From Caballeronia cordobensis (GTDB lineage Bacteria; Pseudomonadota; Gammaproteobacteria; Burkholderiales; Burkholderiaceae), in contig NZ_FCNY02000012.1 in assembly GCF_001544575.2 (NCBI RefSeq), positions 1-64,000 of the forward strand: a DNA stretch of 64,000 nt, read 5' to 3'. Positions 1 to 10,415 of this stretch are shown here, in pieces (position 1 is the first letter of the stretch; each line of letters begins with the position of its first letter). The position numbers and the translations under genes were made by a program. The notes under the pieces are model-generated. The model had not been told where the DNA came from. It saw only the letters and a list, made by a program, of their open reading frames with translations, and made no database searches.

Positions 1-267
1 CACGACCCGGACAAGCGTTCGATCGCCAACGCGCTCACCGTCGAGTTCAATGACGGCACGAAGCTCGATGAAATCGCGGTCGAATATCCGATCGGTCACA
101 AGCGCCGGCGCGCTGACGGCATTCCGTTGCTCGTCGAGAAGTTCAAGACGAACCTCGCACGGCGCTTTCCGCAGAAGCAACAGCAGGCGATCCTCGCGGT
201 CTCGCTCGATCAGGCAAAGCTCGAAGCAATGCCGGTCAATGAATATGTCGATCTGTATGTGATCTGA
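1..267 (+). CDS. prpD: 2-methylcitrate dehydratase, C-terminal end (cut by window edge)
   Basis: Only the last 88 residues are present; the reading frame enters from the left edge and stops with TGA. The segment resembles the C-terminal region of PrpD, with a conserved VEYPIGHKRRR stretch and a terminus ending VNEYVDLYVI. PrpD dehydrates 2-methylcitrate to 2-methylaconitate in the cytosolic methylcitrate cycle that oxidises propionate. The rest of the prp operon would lie to the left. The family assignment rests on motif recall from this short tail, so a related MmgE/PrpD-fold enzyme is possible but less likely. Confidence 0.78.
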   Translation, partial: HDPDKRSIANALTVEFNDGTKLDEIAVEYPIGHKRRRADGIPLLVEKFKTNLARRFPQKQQQAILAVSLDQAKLEAMPVNEYVDLYVI

Positions 268-297
268 CGCGCCGCACCCGGAGCCGACGCGCCGCCG

Positions 298-1386
298 TCA
301 GCTCCGGTCCACCACGTAATCCGTCCACAGCACGACGAGAATCGTCATCAGCGCCGGGCCGATGAAGAGGCCGATGAGCCCGAACGTCTCCGCGCCGCCC
401 AGAATGCCGAACAGCACGAGCAGGAACGGCAGGCGCGCCGATCCGCCGATCAGCACGGGCCTCACGAAGTGCTCGGCCACGAACACGACGATCAGCCCGA
501 ATGCGGCGACGCACGCCGCCGCGATCATCGAGCCTTGTGCGAAGAGCCACAGCGCCGCGCCGAGGAACACGAGCGGCGCGCAGAACGGCAGCATCGCCGC
601 GACCGCCGTCAGCATGCCGAGCAAGGTCGCGTGCGGCACGCCCGTGATCGCGTAGGCGATGCCGAGCAGCGCGCCTTCGCCCAGTCCCACGACCACGAGA
701 CCGACCACCGTGCTGCGCACCGACTCGGACATGCGTCGCACGAGCGCGGCGCCGTCCGCGCCGAATGCGCGGCGCGAGCCCGCGAGCAATTGATCGCCGA
801 GACGCGAGCCCGCCAGAAAGACGAAGAAGAGCGTCATCAGCATGAAGCCGAAAATCACGAGCGCATGCGCGACGCGTCCGCCGAAATGCCGCGTCATCGC
901 GACGACCGTGGCGCTATGCAGATTCTTGACCGCGGGCGACGATTCGAGCGGCGTCGCGAGATTTTCCTGCCACCAGCGCGCGACCTGCTGCGAGCCCATC
1001 GGCAAATGATCGATGAGCGCGGGCATCGGAATGCCGCTGCGCAGCACTTCGTGGAACCAGTGAAGCATGTCGTGCGCTTCCTGCACCGCCTGCGCCGCGA
1101 CGATGAAAAACGGCACGACGAAGAGCAGGCCGATCGCCACCGTCAGCAAGACCGCGAGCAGGCTGTGATGGCGTTTGAACACGGGCCGCCGTTCGAGCCA
1201 GCCGAAAGCCGGCCATAGCGCGATTGCGATCACGCCCGCCCACACCACCGCCGGAATGAACGCGCGCGCCGTGTAGAGCGCGACGAGCACGAGCACCCCA
1301 TAAAGCGCGGCGGATGCCGTGCGCTGCATCTTGCGGGTGCGGTCGGATGAGTCGGGGGCGGTGTCGTTGCGCGGCTGGATCTGCAT
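298..1386 (-). CDS. AI-2E family transporter (PerM-like permease)
   Basis: A 362-residue integral membrane protein with hydrophobic segments at about residues 10-60 and 60-95, a polar stretch to about 150, and a dense block of membrane helices in the C-terminal half. This is the layout of the PerM/TqsA (AI-2E exporter) family. The substrate cannot be told from sequence; members export autoinducer-2 or act in ion homeostasis. The frame stays open upstream to 1491, but the added N-terminus is polar and unlike the family. The ATG at 1386 (MQIQPRND) places a short cytoplasmic tail before the first helix. No strong ribosome binding site supports either start. It is convergent with prpD. Confidence 0.8.
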   Translation of the reverse strand: MQIQPRNDTAPDSSDRTRKMQRTASAALYGVLVLVALYTARAFIPAVVWAGVIAIALWPAFGWLERRPVFKRHHSLLAVLLTVAIGLLFVVPFFIVAAQAVQEAHDMLHWFHEVLRSGIPMPALIDHLPMGSQQVARWWQENLATPLESSPAVKNLHSATVVAMTRHFGGRVAHALVIFGFMLMTLFFVFLAGSRLGDQLLAGSRRAFGADGAALVRRMSESVRSTVVGLVVVGLGEGALLGIAYAITGVPHATLLGMLTAVAAMLPFCAPLVFLGAALWLFAQGSMIAAACVAAFGLIVVFVAEHFVRPVLIGGSARLPFLLVLFGILGGAETFGLIGLFIGPALMTILVVLWTDYVVDRS

Positions 1387-1563
1387 GAAGGCGTGAGTCC
1401 GAGTTCGTGACGGTCGATGACCGGAGGACGGCGAGACGTCCGCCAGCATTGTAATCACGCACGAATCATTCCACTCGATGCGCGCAGTCAAGAAACCATT
1501 ATTACAAAACGACTCGTTTCGCGCTCCCTATAATCGAGAATCGTATCGACGCGGGAATATGCA

Positions 1564-2087
1564 ATGAGGGAAGAAGCTTCACGGGCGGCGGCCGGAACCT
1601 GCCTGATGGTCCTGCTGCTCGCGGGATGTTCGGCGGGTCTGAACCGCGCGAAGGAAGATCAGTTGAACGCGCAACACGGCATCACGATGCTGCCGGTCAA
1701 GGGCGGCGTGGAAATGCGTCTGCCCGAAGCGCCGCTTTTCGACATCGACGAATCGACGCTGCGCGCTGGCAACTCGCCCATGCTCGATCGCGCCGCCGAA
1801 GTATTGAAGCGCAGCATGCGGCCCATCCTGATCGAAGGCCATACCGACGACCAGGGCTCGCTCGCCTATAACCGCGCGCTGTCCGCGGCGCGTGCGGACG
1901 CCGTCGCGAAGGCGCTGATCGCGCGCGGCGTGCCGGCCGCGCGCATCACGACGCAGGGCATGGCGTATCAGCGGCCTATCGCCAGCAACAGCACGCGCGC
2001 CGGCCGCGCAGCGAACCGGCGCGTGGAAATCCTGGTGCGCGCCGAGAGCGAAACCACGCTGCTCGGCACGCCTGCCAAGGGCGGGCG

Positions 2088-2091
<4 letters not shown>
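1564..2091 (+). CDS. OmpA-family outer-membrane lipoprotein
   Basis: A 175-residue protein with a lipoprotein signal peptide ending in the lipobox LAGC (Cys22), so it should be lipidated and sorted to the outer membrane. Residues of about 55-160 form an OmpA C-terminal-like peptidoglycan-binding domain, with the GHTDDQGS turn, the NRALSAARA helix and a terminal NRRVEI strand. A good -10 hexamer TATAAT lies at 1529-1534, but the -35 is weak. It probably anchors outer membrane to peptidoglycan. Its stop codon overlaps the convergent carboxylase stop in a shared CTAG at 2088-2091. Confidence 0.85.
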
Positions 2092-4085
<1,994 letters not shown>

Positions 4086-4092
4086 GATGGCG

Positions 4093-5700
4093 TTACATCC
4101 TGAACACGCCGAAGCGCGTTTCTTCAATCGGAGCGTTCATCGTCGCGGCCAATCCAAGGCCCAAAACGTCGCGCGTCTGGGCGGGATCGATCACACCGTC
4201 GTCCCACAGGCGCGCGCTCGCGTAATAAGGATGGCCCTGTGCTTCGTACTGGTCGCGAATCGGCGCCTTGAACGCTTCCTCTTCTTCCGCGCTCCACGAA
4301 CCGCCCTTTTTCTCGATGCCGTCGCGCCGCACCGTGGCGAGCACGGACGCGGCCTGCTCGCCGCCCATCACCGAGATGCGCGCGTTCGGCCACATCCACA
4401 GGAAGCGCGGCGAATACGCGCGGCCGCACATGCCGTAGTTGCCCGCGCCGAACGAACCGCCGATGATCACCGTGAACTTCGGCACTTTCGCCGTGGCCAC
4501 CGCCGTCACCATCTTCGCGCCGTTGCGCGCGATGCCTTCGTTCTCGTACTTGCGTCCGACCATGAAGCCCGTGATGTTCTGCAGGAACACGAGCGGAATC
4601 TTGCGTTGCGCGCACAGCTCGATGAAGTGCGCGCCTTTGAGCGCCGACTCGGAAAACAGAATGCCGTTGTTCGCGACGATGCCGACCGGATGCCCCCAGA
4701 TATGCGCGAAGCCGCAGACGAGCGTCGTGCCGTAGCGCGCCTTGAATTCGTCGAACGCGGAATCGTCGACGATGCGTGCGATCACTTCGCGTACGTCGAA
4801 GGGCTTGCGCGTATCGACGGGAATCACGCCGTAGACGCTTTGCGGATCGTGACGCGGCGGCAGCGGCTCTTTGAGCGCGAGCGAAGGCGTTTTCACGCGA
4901 TTCAGATTGCCGACGATGCTGCGCGCGATGCCGAGCGCATGGGCATCGTTCTGCGCCAGATGATCCGCGACGCCGGAAAGACGCGTATGCACGTCGCCGC
5001 CGCCCAAGTCTTCGGCGCTGACTTCCTCGCCCGTCGCGGCTTTCACCAGCGGCGGGCCGCCGAGGAAAATCGTGCCCTGGTTCTTCACGATGATCGATTC
5101 ATCGCTCATCGCGGGCACATAGGCGCCGCCCGCGGTGCACGAACCCATCACCACGGCGATCTGCGCGATGCCCTGCGCCGACATGTTCGCCTGGTTGTAG
5201 AAGATGCGGCCGAAGTGATCTCGGTCGGGAAACACATCGTCCTGATTCGGCAGGTTCGCGCCGCCCGAATCGACGAGATACACACACGGCAGGCGGTTCT
5301 GCTCGGCGATTTCCTGCGCGCGCAAGTGCTTCTTCACCGTGACGGGATAGTACGTGCCGCCCTTCACGGTCGCGTCGTTGCAGACGACCACGCATTCCTG
5401 CCCCGCGATGCGCCCGATGCCGGTGATGATGCCCGCGCCCGGCGCGTCGTCGTTGTACATGCCGTACGCCGCGAGTTGCGACAACTCGAGAAACGGCGTG
5501 CCCGGATCGAGCAGTTGCGCGATGCGGTCGCGCGGCAGCAGCTTGTTACGCGAGACGTGCTTGTCGCGCGCGGCCTGTCCGCCGCCTTCCGCGATCTTCG
5601 CGACCTTCTCTTTCAAGTCTGCGACGAGCGCTTCGAGCGCCTGCGCGTTGGTGCGAAATTCTTCGCCGCGCGGATTCAGTTTCGATTCGATGATCGCCAT
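4093..5700 (-). CDS. liuB: 3-methylcrotonyl-CoA carboxylase, beta (carboxyltransferase) subunit
   Basis: A 535-residue carboxyltransferase of the crotonase superfamily. It has an N-terminal half with VDSGGANLP and GSCTAGGAYVPAMSD, and a C-terminal half with FLQNITGFMVG and GGSFGAGNYGMCGR, the CoA and carboxybiotin sites typical of MccB. It transfers CO2 from biotin on the alpha subunit to methylcrotonyl-CoA. It is the second gene of a tight operon, after isovaleryl-CoA dehydrogenase (11 nt gap) and before the alpha subunit (7 nt). In many liu operons a methylglutaconyl-CoA hydratase gene sits between the two subunits; none is present here. Confidence 0.93.
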   Translation of the reverse strand: MAIIESKLNPRGEEFRTNAQALEALVADLKEKVAKIAEGGGQAARDKHVSRNKLLPRDRIAQLLDPGTPFLELSQLAAYGMYNDDAPGAGIITGIGRIAGQECVVVCNDATVKGGTYYPVTVKKHLRAQEIAEQNRLPCVYLVDSGGANLPNQDDVFPDRDHFGRIFYNQANMSAQGIAQIAVVMGSCTAGGAYVPAMSDESIIVKNQGTIFLGGPPLVKAATGEEVSAEDLGGGDVHTRLSGVADHLAQNDAHALGIARSIVGNLNRVKTPSLALKEPLPPRHDPQSVYGVIPVDTRKPFDVREVIARIVDDSAFDEFKARYGTTLVCGFAHIWGHPVGIVANNGILFSESALKGAHFIELCAQRKIPLVFLQNITGFMVGRKYENEGIARNGAKMVTAVATAKVPKFTVIIGGSFGAGNYGMCGRAYSPRFLWMWPNARISVMGGEQAASVLATVRRDGIEKKGGSWSAEEEEAFKAPIRDQYEAQGHPYYASARLWDDGVIDPAQTRDVLGLGLAATMNAPIEETRFGVFRM

Positions 5701-5711
5701 GACGCGCGCCC

Positions 5712-6893
5712 TCAAGCCGTTTCGGCGAAGAGTTCGCGGCCGATCAGCATGCGGCGGATTTCGCTCGTGCCCGCGCCGATCTCGTAGAGCTTCGCATCGC
5801 GCCACAGGCGGCCGACCGGATACTCGTTGATATAGCCGTTGCCGCCGAGAATCTGGATCGCTTCGCCGGCCATCCACGTGGCTTTTTCGGCGGTGTAGAG
5901 AATGACGCCCGCGCAGTCCTTGCGCACTTGCCGCACGTGGCCGGCGCCGAGCGTATCGAGCTGGCGGCCCACCGCGTAGAGATACGCGCGGCACGCCTGC
6001 AGCGTCGAATACATGTCGGCGACCTTGCCCTGAATGAGCTGGAATTCGCCGATCGCCTGACCGAACTGCTTGCGATCGTGGATATACGGCACGACTGAAT
6101 CCATGCACGCGAGCATGATGCCGGTCGGGCCGCCCGCGAGCACGGCGCGTTCATAGTCGAGGCCGCTCATCAGCACTTTCGTGCCGCCATTCAACTGGCC
6201 GAGAATGTTTTCCTTCGGCACTTCGACGTTTTCGAACACGAGCTCGCCGGTATGCGAGCCGCGCATGCCGAGCTTGTCGAGCTTCTGCGCGACGCTGAAG
6301 CCCTTCATGCCCTTCTCGACGATGAACGCGGTGATGCCGCGCGGACCGGCTTCGATATCCGTCTTCGCATACACGACGAGCGTGTCGCAGTCCGGGCCGT
6401 TGGTGATCCACATCTTCGTGCCGTTGAGCACGTAGTGATCGCCCTTTTCGTCGGCGCGCAGCTTCATGCTGACCACGTCCGACCCGGCGTTCGGCTCGCT
6501 CATCGCGAGCGCGCCGATGTGTTCGCCGGACACGAGCTTCGGCAGATACTTCTGCTTCTGCTGCTCCGTGCCGTTGCGATGGATCTGATTCACGCACAGA
6601 TTCGAATGCGCGCCATACGACAAACCCACCGAAGCCGATGCGCGCGAAATCTCTTCCATCGCGACCATGTGCGCGGTGTAGCCCATGTTCGCGCCGCCGT
6701 ATTCCTCGGAGACGGTCATGCCGAGCACGCCTAAGTCGCCGAGCTTCTTCCACAGGTCCATCGGGAACTGGTCGGTGTGATCGATTTCGCCGGCGCGCGG
6801 CGCGATTTCCTTCGACGCGAAGTTGGCGAGCGAATCGCGCAGCATGTCGATGTCTTCGCCCAACGCGAAATTCAGGCCGGGTACGGTGCTCAT
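5712..6893 (-). CDS. liuA: Isovaleryl-CoA dehydrogenase
   Basis: A 393-residue FAD acyl-CoA dehydrogenase that oxidises isovaleryl-CoA to 3-methylcrotonyl-CoA and passes electrons to ETF. It shows AMSEPNAGSDV and MWITNGPDCD in the flavin-binding middle domain. The isovaleryl-type catalytic glutamate is in GLDYERAVLAGGP. At the position where most acyl-CoA dehydrogenases keep their base there is instead YEIGAGTSEIRR, which is diagnostic for this branch. The ATG at 6893 has a strong GGAGGAG upstream, so the 15-residue N-terminal extension is not used. It is the first gene of the liu operon, read divergently from a TetR gene. Confidence 0.94.
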   Translation of the reverse strand: MSTVPGLNFALGEDIDMLRDSLANFASKEIAPRAGEIDHTDQFPMDLWKKLGDLGVLGMTVSEEYGGANMGYTAHMVAMEEISRASASVGLSYGAHSNLCVNQIHRNGTEQQKQKYLPKLVSGEHIGALAMSEPNAGSDVVSMKLRADEKGDHYVLNGTKMWITNGPDCDTLVVYAKTDIEAGPRGITAFIVEKGMKGFSVAQKLDKLGMRGSHTGELVFENVEVPKENILGQLNGGTKVLMSGLDYERAVLAGGPTGIMLACMDSVVPYIHDRKQFGQAIGEFQLIQGKVADMYSTLQACRAYLYAVGRQLDTLGAGHVRQVRKDCAGVILYTAEKATWMAGEAIQILGGNGYINEYPVGRLWRDAKLYEIGAGTSEIRRMLIGRELFAETA

Positions 6894-6940
6894 GGGGTCG
6901 TCTCCTCCAGATACGATGTTTTTCGGCAAGCCCTGCAAAC

Positions 6941-7032
6941 TGAGCGTTACTCACACAGGGCAGCAAACCACGGAATGGGGCAATTTCACGCTCAAATCGG
7001 CTAGCCGTCAATAGGTTTTTGAGCTACGCTCA
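6941..7032. promoter_or_regulatory. Candidate operators in the liuA/TetR divergent promoter region
   Basis: Two 13-bp inverted repeats share the half-site TGAGC: TGAGCGTTACTCA at 6941-6953 and TGAGCTACGCTCA at 7020-7032. A third copy of TGAGCGT, in reverse orientation, lies between them at 6986-6994 (read as TGAGCGTGA on the minus strand). The spacing suggests cooperative binding by the divergently encoded TetR protein, controlling both the liu operon and itself. The match is by eye; no binding data are available. Confidence 0.5.
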
Positions 7033-7056
7033 CATTTATTTCCCGCGCTTTCCATC

Positions 7057-7779
7057 ATGTCCACGCAGACCGCCACCAGCCGACGCACGCCCACCGGGGT
7101 CAAATCGCAGCAGCGCGTGAAAGATATCCTGCAGGCTGGCCGCGACGTTTTCGCCGAAAAAGGCTACGACGCCGCGACGAGCGCCGAGATCGCGCAGCGC
7201 GCGGGCATTTCGGAAGCGACGGTGTTCAGTTATTTCAGCGGCAAGCGCGAGTTGTGCGCCCGCGTGATCGCCGACTGGTATGACGAAATCATTGATGCGT
7301 TCGAGACCGGCCTGCCGCGCGACGGCTCGGCGCGCCAGCAGTTCGCGTTCATCGTCAGAACGCACATGCGGCTCATGCTGATGAACGGCACGGGGCTGTG
7401 CGCGCTGGTGTTGTCGGAAGGCCGCACGAAGCAGCACGATCTCTCCGACACGCTCACGGAATATCAACGCCGCTACACCGCGCCGCTCATGGACGTGCTC
7501 GCGCGCGGCCAGACGCTTGGCCACGTGCGCACCGATATGCCGCTGCGATTGCTGCGCTCGCTCGTCTTCGGTCCGATGGAGCACGTGCTGTGGGACGCGA
7601 CGCTCGCGAAGCGCCGGCTGAGTCAGGCTCAGATCGAGACGACGGCGAACGAGCTGGTGGAAGTGTTGTGGGCGGCGTTGCAGCCGCCCGATGCGAAACT
7701 GGCGGCGCTCGCGCAATTCCGGCAAGACGTCGAAGAAGCGTCGCGCCGCTACGAAGCGCGCGAGAAGCCTACTTCTTGA
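7057..7779 (+). CDS. TetR-family regulator, probable repressor of the liu operon (LiuQ-like)
   Basis: A 240-residue TetR protein. The helix-turn-helix is at about residues 35-65 (TSAEIAQRAGISEATVFSYF), followed by an all-helical ligand domain. It is divergent from isovaleryl-CoA dehydrogenase, across a 163-bp region with three related half-sites. In beta-proteobacteria a TetR protein (LiuQ) controls leucine catabolism genes, and this position fits that role; a branched acyl-CoA inducer is inference. Its last 11 bp overlap the 3' end of the convergent ferritin-like gene. Confidence 0.82.
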   Translation: MSTQTATSRRTPTGVKSQQRVKDILQAGRDVFAEKGYDAATSAEIAQRAGISEATVFSYFSGKRELCARVIADWYDEIIDAFETGLPRDGSARQQFAFIVRTHMRLMLMNGTGLCALVLSEGRTKQHDLSDTLTEYQRRYTAPLMDVLARGQTLGHVRTDMPLRLLRSLVFGPMEHVLWDATLAKRRLSQAQIETTANELVEVLWAALQPPDAKLAALAQFRQDVEEASRRYEAREKPTS

Positions 7780-8665
7780 TAAAGCGCAGCGCGAGCCGCG
7801 CGAGCTTGGGCACGGTGACGGGACGGAGCAGACGCGCGTCGTAGCCGCTCATGCGGCGGTCGTTTTCGGTGAGACAGAGTTCGATCAAGGCGCGCACCGA
7901 GACATCGCCCGCCACGGAATCGCCCACGTTCGCGGGGAAATTCGCGTCCTGCGCCGCGCCGCTCTTGTCGAAACCGCGCGCGAGCGAAATGCGGTCGCGG
8001 ATCAGCGAGATCCAGACGCTCGCCGTCTTAGCGAAGAACCAGGGCTTGCGATACCACGGCAGACTGTGCCGGTACCACGCGACCCAGTTCGCGAAAAAGA
8101 GAATGTGCCGCGCTTCTTCCTGAATGACCGGCTCGAAGGTTTCGACCAGTTCCTCGGGAAAATAGCCGGATTGCCGCGCCGCCTCGAACAACCCGAACGC
8201 GAAGAAACTGTCGATGCACTCGCTGTAGCCCGTGAGCATCCACGCGCGCAGCGGATCGGCCGGCGCGGGATACGGCGGTTCCGGCGCGAGCTCGATGCCA
8301 TACGCCTCGACGAGCTTCGACAGCACCAGCTTGTGGCGCGCCTCTTCGCCGCCGTTCATGCGCAGCGCTTCGCGCAGATGCGGATCGGGCACGCTCGCGG
8401 CGTAGGTCGCGACGCGAATCGACGCGCGCCCTTCCGTCTGCACGGCGATATCCCAGATCGGCAGCGACGTCACACGCTTCAACGCCGCCGGATCGAGCCT
8501 CGGCCAGTCGATGACGGCGGGCTTATACGGATTGTGCGTCGTCAGCAGCATCTCGCAGAACATGCGCTTGTGGAGGTCCGAACCGATCGGAATCGTCCCC
8601 GTCGACCGGTACGTCCAGTTGCGCATCGCATGATCTGCTTCTACCGTGTTGAGCGTATCGGACAT
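7769..8665 (-). CDS. Ferritin-like diiron domain protein
   Basis: A 298-residue cytoplasmic protein with a full set of diiron ligands of a ferritin-like four-helix bundle: Glu79 (TEGR), EEARH at 107-111, Glu149 (YSEC) and EEARH at 183-187. That gives the E...ExxH...E...ExxH pattern of diiron oxidases and rubrerythrin-like proteins. The bundle is followed by a basic C-terminal region. I cannot name the substrate; a diiron oxygenase or oxidase acting on a small molecule is as likely as iron storage. It overlaps the 3' end of the TetR gene and shares no operon. Confidence 0.75.
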   Translation of the reverse strand: MSDTLNTVEADHAMRNWTYRSTGTIPIGSDLHKRMFCEMLLTTHNPYKPAVIDWPRLDPAALKRVTSLPIWDIAVQTEGRASIRVATYAASVPDPHLREALRMNGGEEARHKLVLSKLVEAYGIELAPEPPYPAPADPLRAWMLTGYSECIDSFFAFGLFEAARQSGYFPEELVETFEPVIQEEARHILFFANWVAWYRHSLPWYRKPWFFAKTASVWISLIRDRISLARGFDKSGAAQDANFPANVGDSVAGDVSVRALIELCLTENDRRMSGYDARLLRPVTVPKLARLALRFIKK

Positions 8666-8782
8666 ATTCGAATATTGGCCGCCGATTGGGTACGTTCTGC
8701 GGATTCTGGCATACAGAACGCCGACTCGCAGCAGCGCGCGCCGTTTTTTGCGTGACGAGCGCCATCACGGATACGCCTGCGG

Positions 8783-8811
8783 AAAAAAAAGCCCCGGTCG
8801 AAGCCGGGGCT
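8783..8811 (-). terminator. Rho-independent terminator after the aldehyde dehydrogenase gene
   Basis: On the minus strand an 8-bp GC-rich stem (AGCCCCGG / CCGGGGCT) with a 6-nt loop is followed by eight T residues. It begins 7 nt after the aldehyde dehydrogenase stop codon. Confidence 0.9.
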
Positions 8812-8817
8812 GCCGCG

Positions 8818-10263
8818 TCAGACCGCCATCACGGTGACGGACTTCGTCACAAGATACGGTTCGAGCGCTTCCGGTCCGCCTTCCGAACCGTAACCCGAAT
8901 CCTTCACGCCGCCGAACGGCATTTCGGGCCAGGGCGTGGCCGGCTGGTTGATCCACAGCATGCCCACTTCCATCTGATTCGTGAGCAGATGCACGTTCTT
9001 GAACGAACGCGTGAAGGCGTAGCCCGCGAGACCGTACGGCAGACGGTTCGCTTCGGCGATCGCGTCTTCGAGCGAATCGAAGCCGCGCACCGCGGCAACC
9101 GGTCCGAACGGCTCCGCGTTGAACACGTCGGCTTCGAGCGAGACATCGGTGATGACCGTCGGCGCGAAGAAGTTGCCCGCCGTGCCGATGCGTTCGCCGC
9201 CCGTCGCGATGGTCGCGCCCGTCTTGCGCGCGTTCTCGACGACGCTGTTCATCGCCGTGATGCGGCGCGCGTTGGCGAGCGGCCCGAGCGTGGTGCCGTC
9301 CGCGAGGCCGTCGCCCACTTTCAGGCTTTCGGCGTGCTTCACGAGCGCCGCGATGAAGTCCTGCTTCACGCTGTTATGCACCAGAAAGCGCGTCGGCGAG
9401 ATGCAGACCTGGCCGGCGTTGCGGAACTTGGCCGCGCCCGACGCCTTCACCGCCAGTTCGACGTCCGCGTCTTCCGCGACGATCACGGGCGCATGACCGC
9501 CGAGTTCCATCGTCGCGCGCTTCATGTGCTGGCCGGCGAGCGCCGCGAGTTGCTTGCCGACCGGCGTCGAGCCGGTGAACGTCACCTTGCGGATATCCGG
9601 ATGCGCGATCAGGAATTGCGAGATCTGCGGCGGATCGCCATACACGAGCTGAACGACGCCCTTCGGCACGCCCGCGTCGGCAAACGCGCGAATGAGTTCG
9701 GCGGGCGAAGCCGGCGTTTCTTCCGGCGCCTTCACGATGAACGAACACCCCGTCGCCAGCGACGCGCACAGCTTGCGCACCACCTGATTCACCGGGAAAT
9801 TCCACGGCGTGAAAGCGGCGACCGGTCCGACCGGCTCCTTGACGACCGTCTGCTGCGCGTTGATGTTGCGCGGCGGCACGATGCGGCCATACACGCGCCG
9901 CGCTTCGTCCGCGAACCATTCGATGATGTCCGCGGCCGAATTGACCTCGATGCGCGCCTCGGCGAGCGGCTTGCCCTGCTCCTGCGTCATGAGGCGCGCG
10001 ATGGCGTCCGCGCGCTCGCGGATCAGCCCGGCAGCCTTGCGCATCAGGTTGGCGCGTTCGAGCGCGGTCATTCTGCGCCACGTCGCGAAGCCGCGCCGCG
10101 ATGCCGCGACCGCGCGCTCCAGATCGGTCGTGCCCGCCTTGGCGACCGTGCCGATGACATCGCCCGTCGCGGGGCTCACCACGTTGATCGTTTCGCCGGA
10201 CGAGGCGTCGCACCATTCGCCATCGATGAAAAGACGTGTGTCCGAGTATCCTGCACTTGCCAT
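8818..10263 (-). CDS. NAD(P)-dependent aldehyde dehydrogenase (succinate-semialdehyde dehydrogenase-like)
   Basis: A 481-residue aldehyde dehydrogenase of the usual length. Visible are the cofactor motif FTGSTPVGKQ, the general base in MELGGHAPVIV and the nucleophile in NAGQVCISPTR. It also has TPWNFPVNQV and the C-terminal PFGGVKDSGYG. It oxidises an aldehyde to a carboxylate; the closest general resemblance is to the SSADH/GabD branch, and the true substrate is unknown. ATG at 10263 has GGAGG at the right distance, so the much longer open frame upstream is not used. A second member of the family, more likely the real GabD, lies at the right window edge. Confidence 0.88.
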   Translation of the reverse strand: MASAGYSDTRLFIDGEWCDASSGETINVVSPATGDVIGTVAKAGTTDLERAVAASRRGFATWRRMTALERANLMRKAAGLIRERADAIARLMTQEQGKPLAEARIEVNSAADIIEWFADEARRVYGRIVPPRNINAQQTVVKEPVGPVAAFTPWNFPVNQVVRKLCASLATGCSFIVKAPEETPASPAELIRAFADAGVPKGVVQLVYGDPPQISQFLIAHPDIRKVTFTGSTPVGKQLAALAGQHMKRATMELGGHAPVIVAEDADVELAVKASGAAKFRNAGQVCISPTRFLVHNSVKQDFIAALVKHAESLKVGDGLADGTTLGPLANARRITAMNSVVENARKTGATIATGGERIGTAGNFFAPTVITDVSLEADVFNAEPFGPVAAVRGFDSLEDAIAEANRLPYGLAGYAFTRSFKNVHLLTNQMEVGMLWINQPATPWPEMPFGGVKDSGYGSEGGPEALEPYLVTKSVTVMAV

Positions 10264-10415
10264 GTACGACCTCCGAGAAAAATCGATTGCGTGATCGGGG
10301 CGCCGGCGCCGCGTGCTGCCGGCGCCGCCGGAACCCGTCATCTTGCCTGTTATCGCCCCGTCCCGCTTGATCTCGCTTGAAACCGATGAGAATGGAACGA
10401 GCCCGTCGGCCGCCT

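Noticed and set aside
469..1218. Plus-strand frame opposite the AI-2E permease
   Set aside because: An Arg/Glu/His-rich shadow of a membrane-protein gene; no support from motifs or a start site.
8666..8782. Possible tRNA or small RNA between the ferritin-like gene and the terminator
   Set aside because: No cloverleaf or conserved box was found. The terminator belongs to the minus-strand aldehyde dehydrogenase gene.
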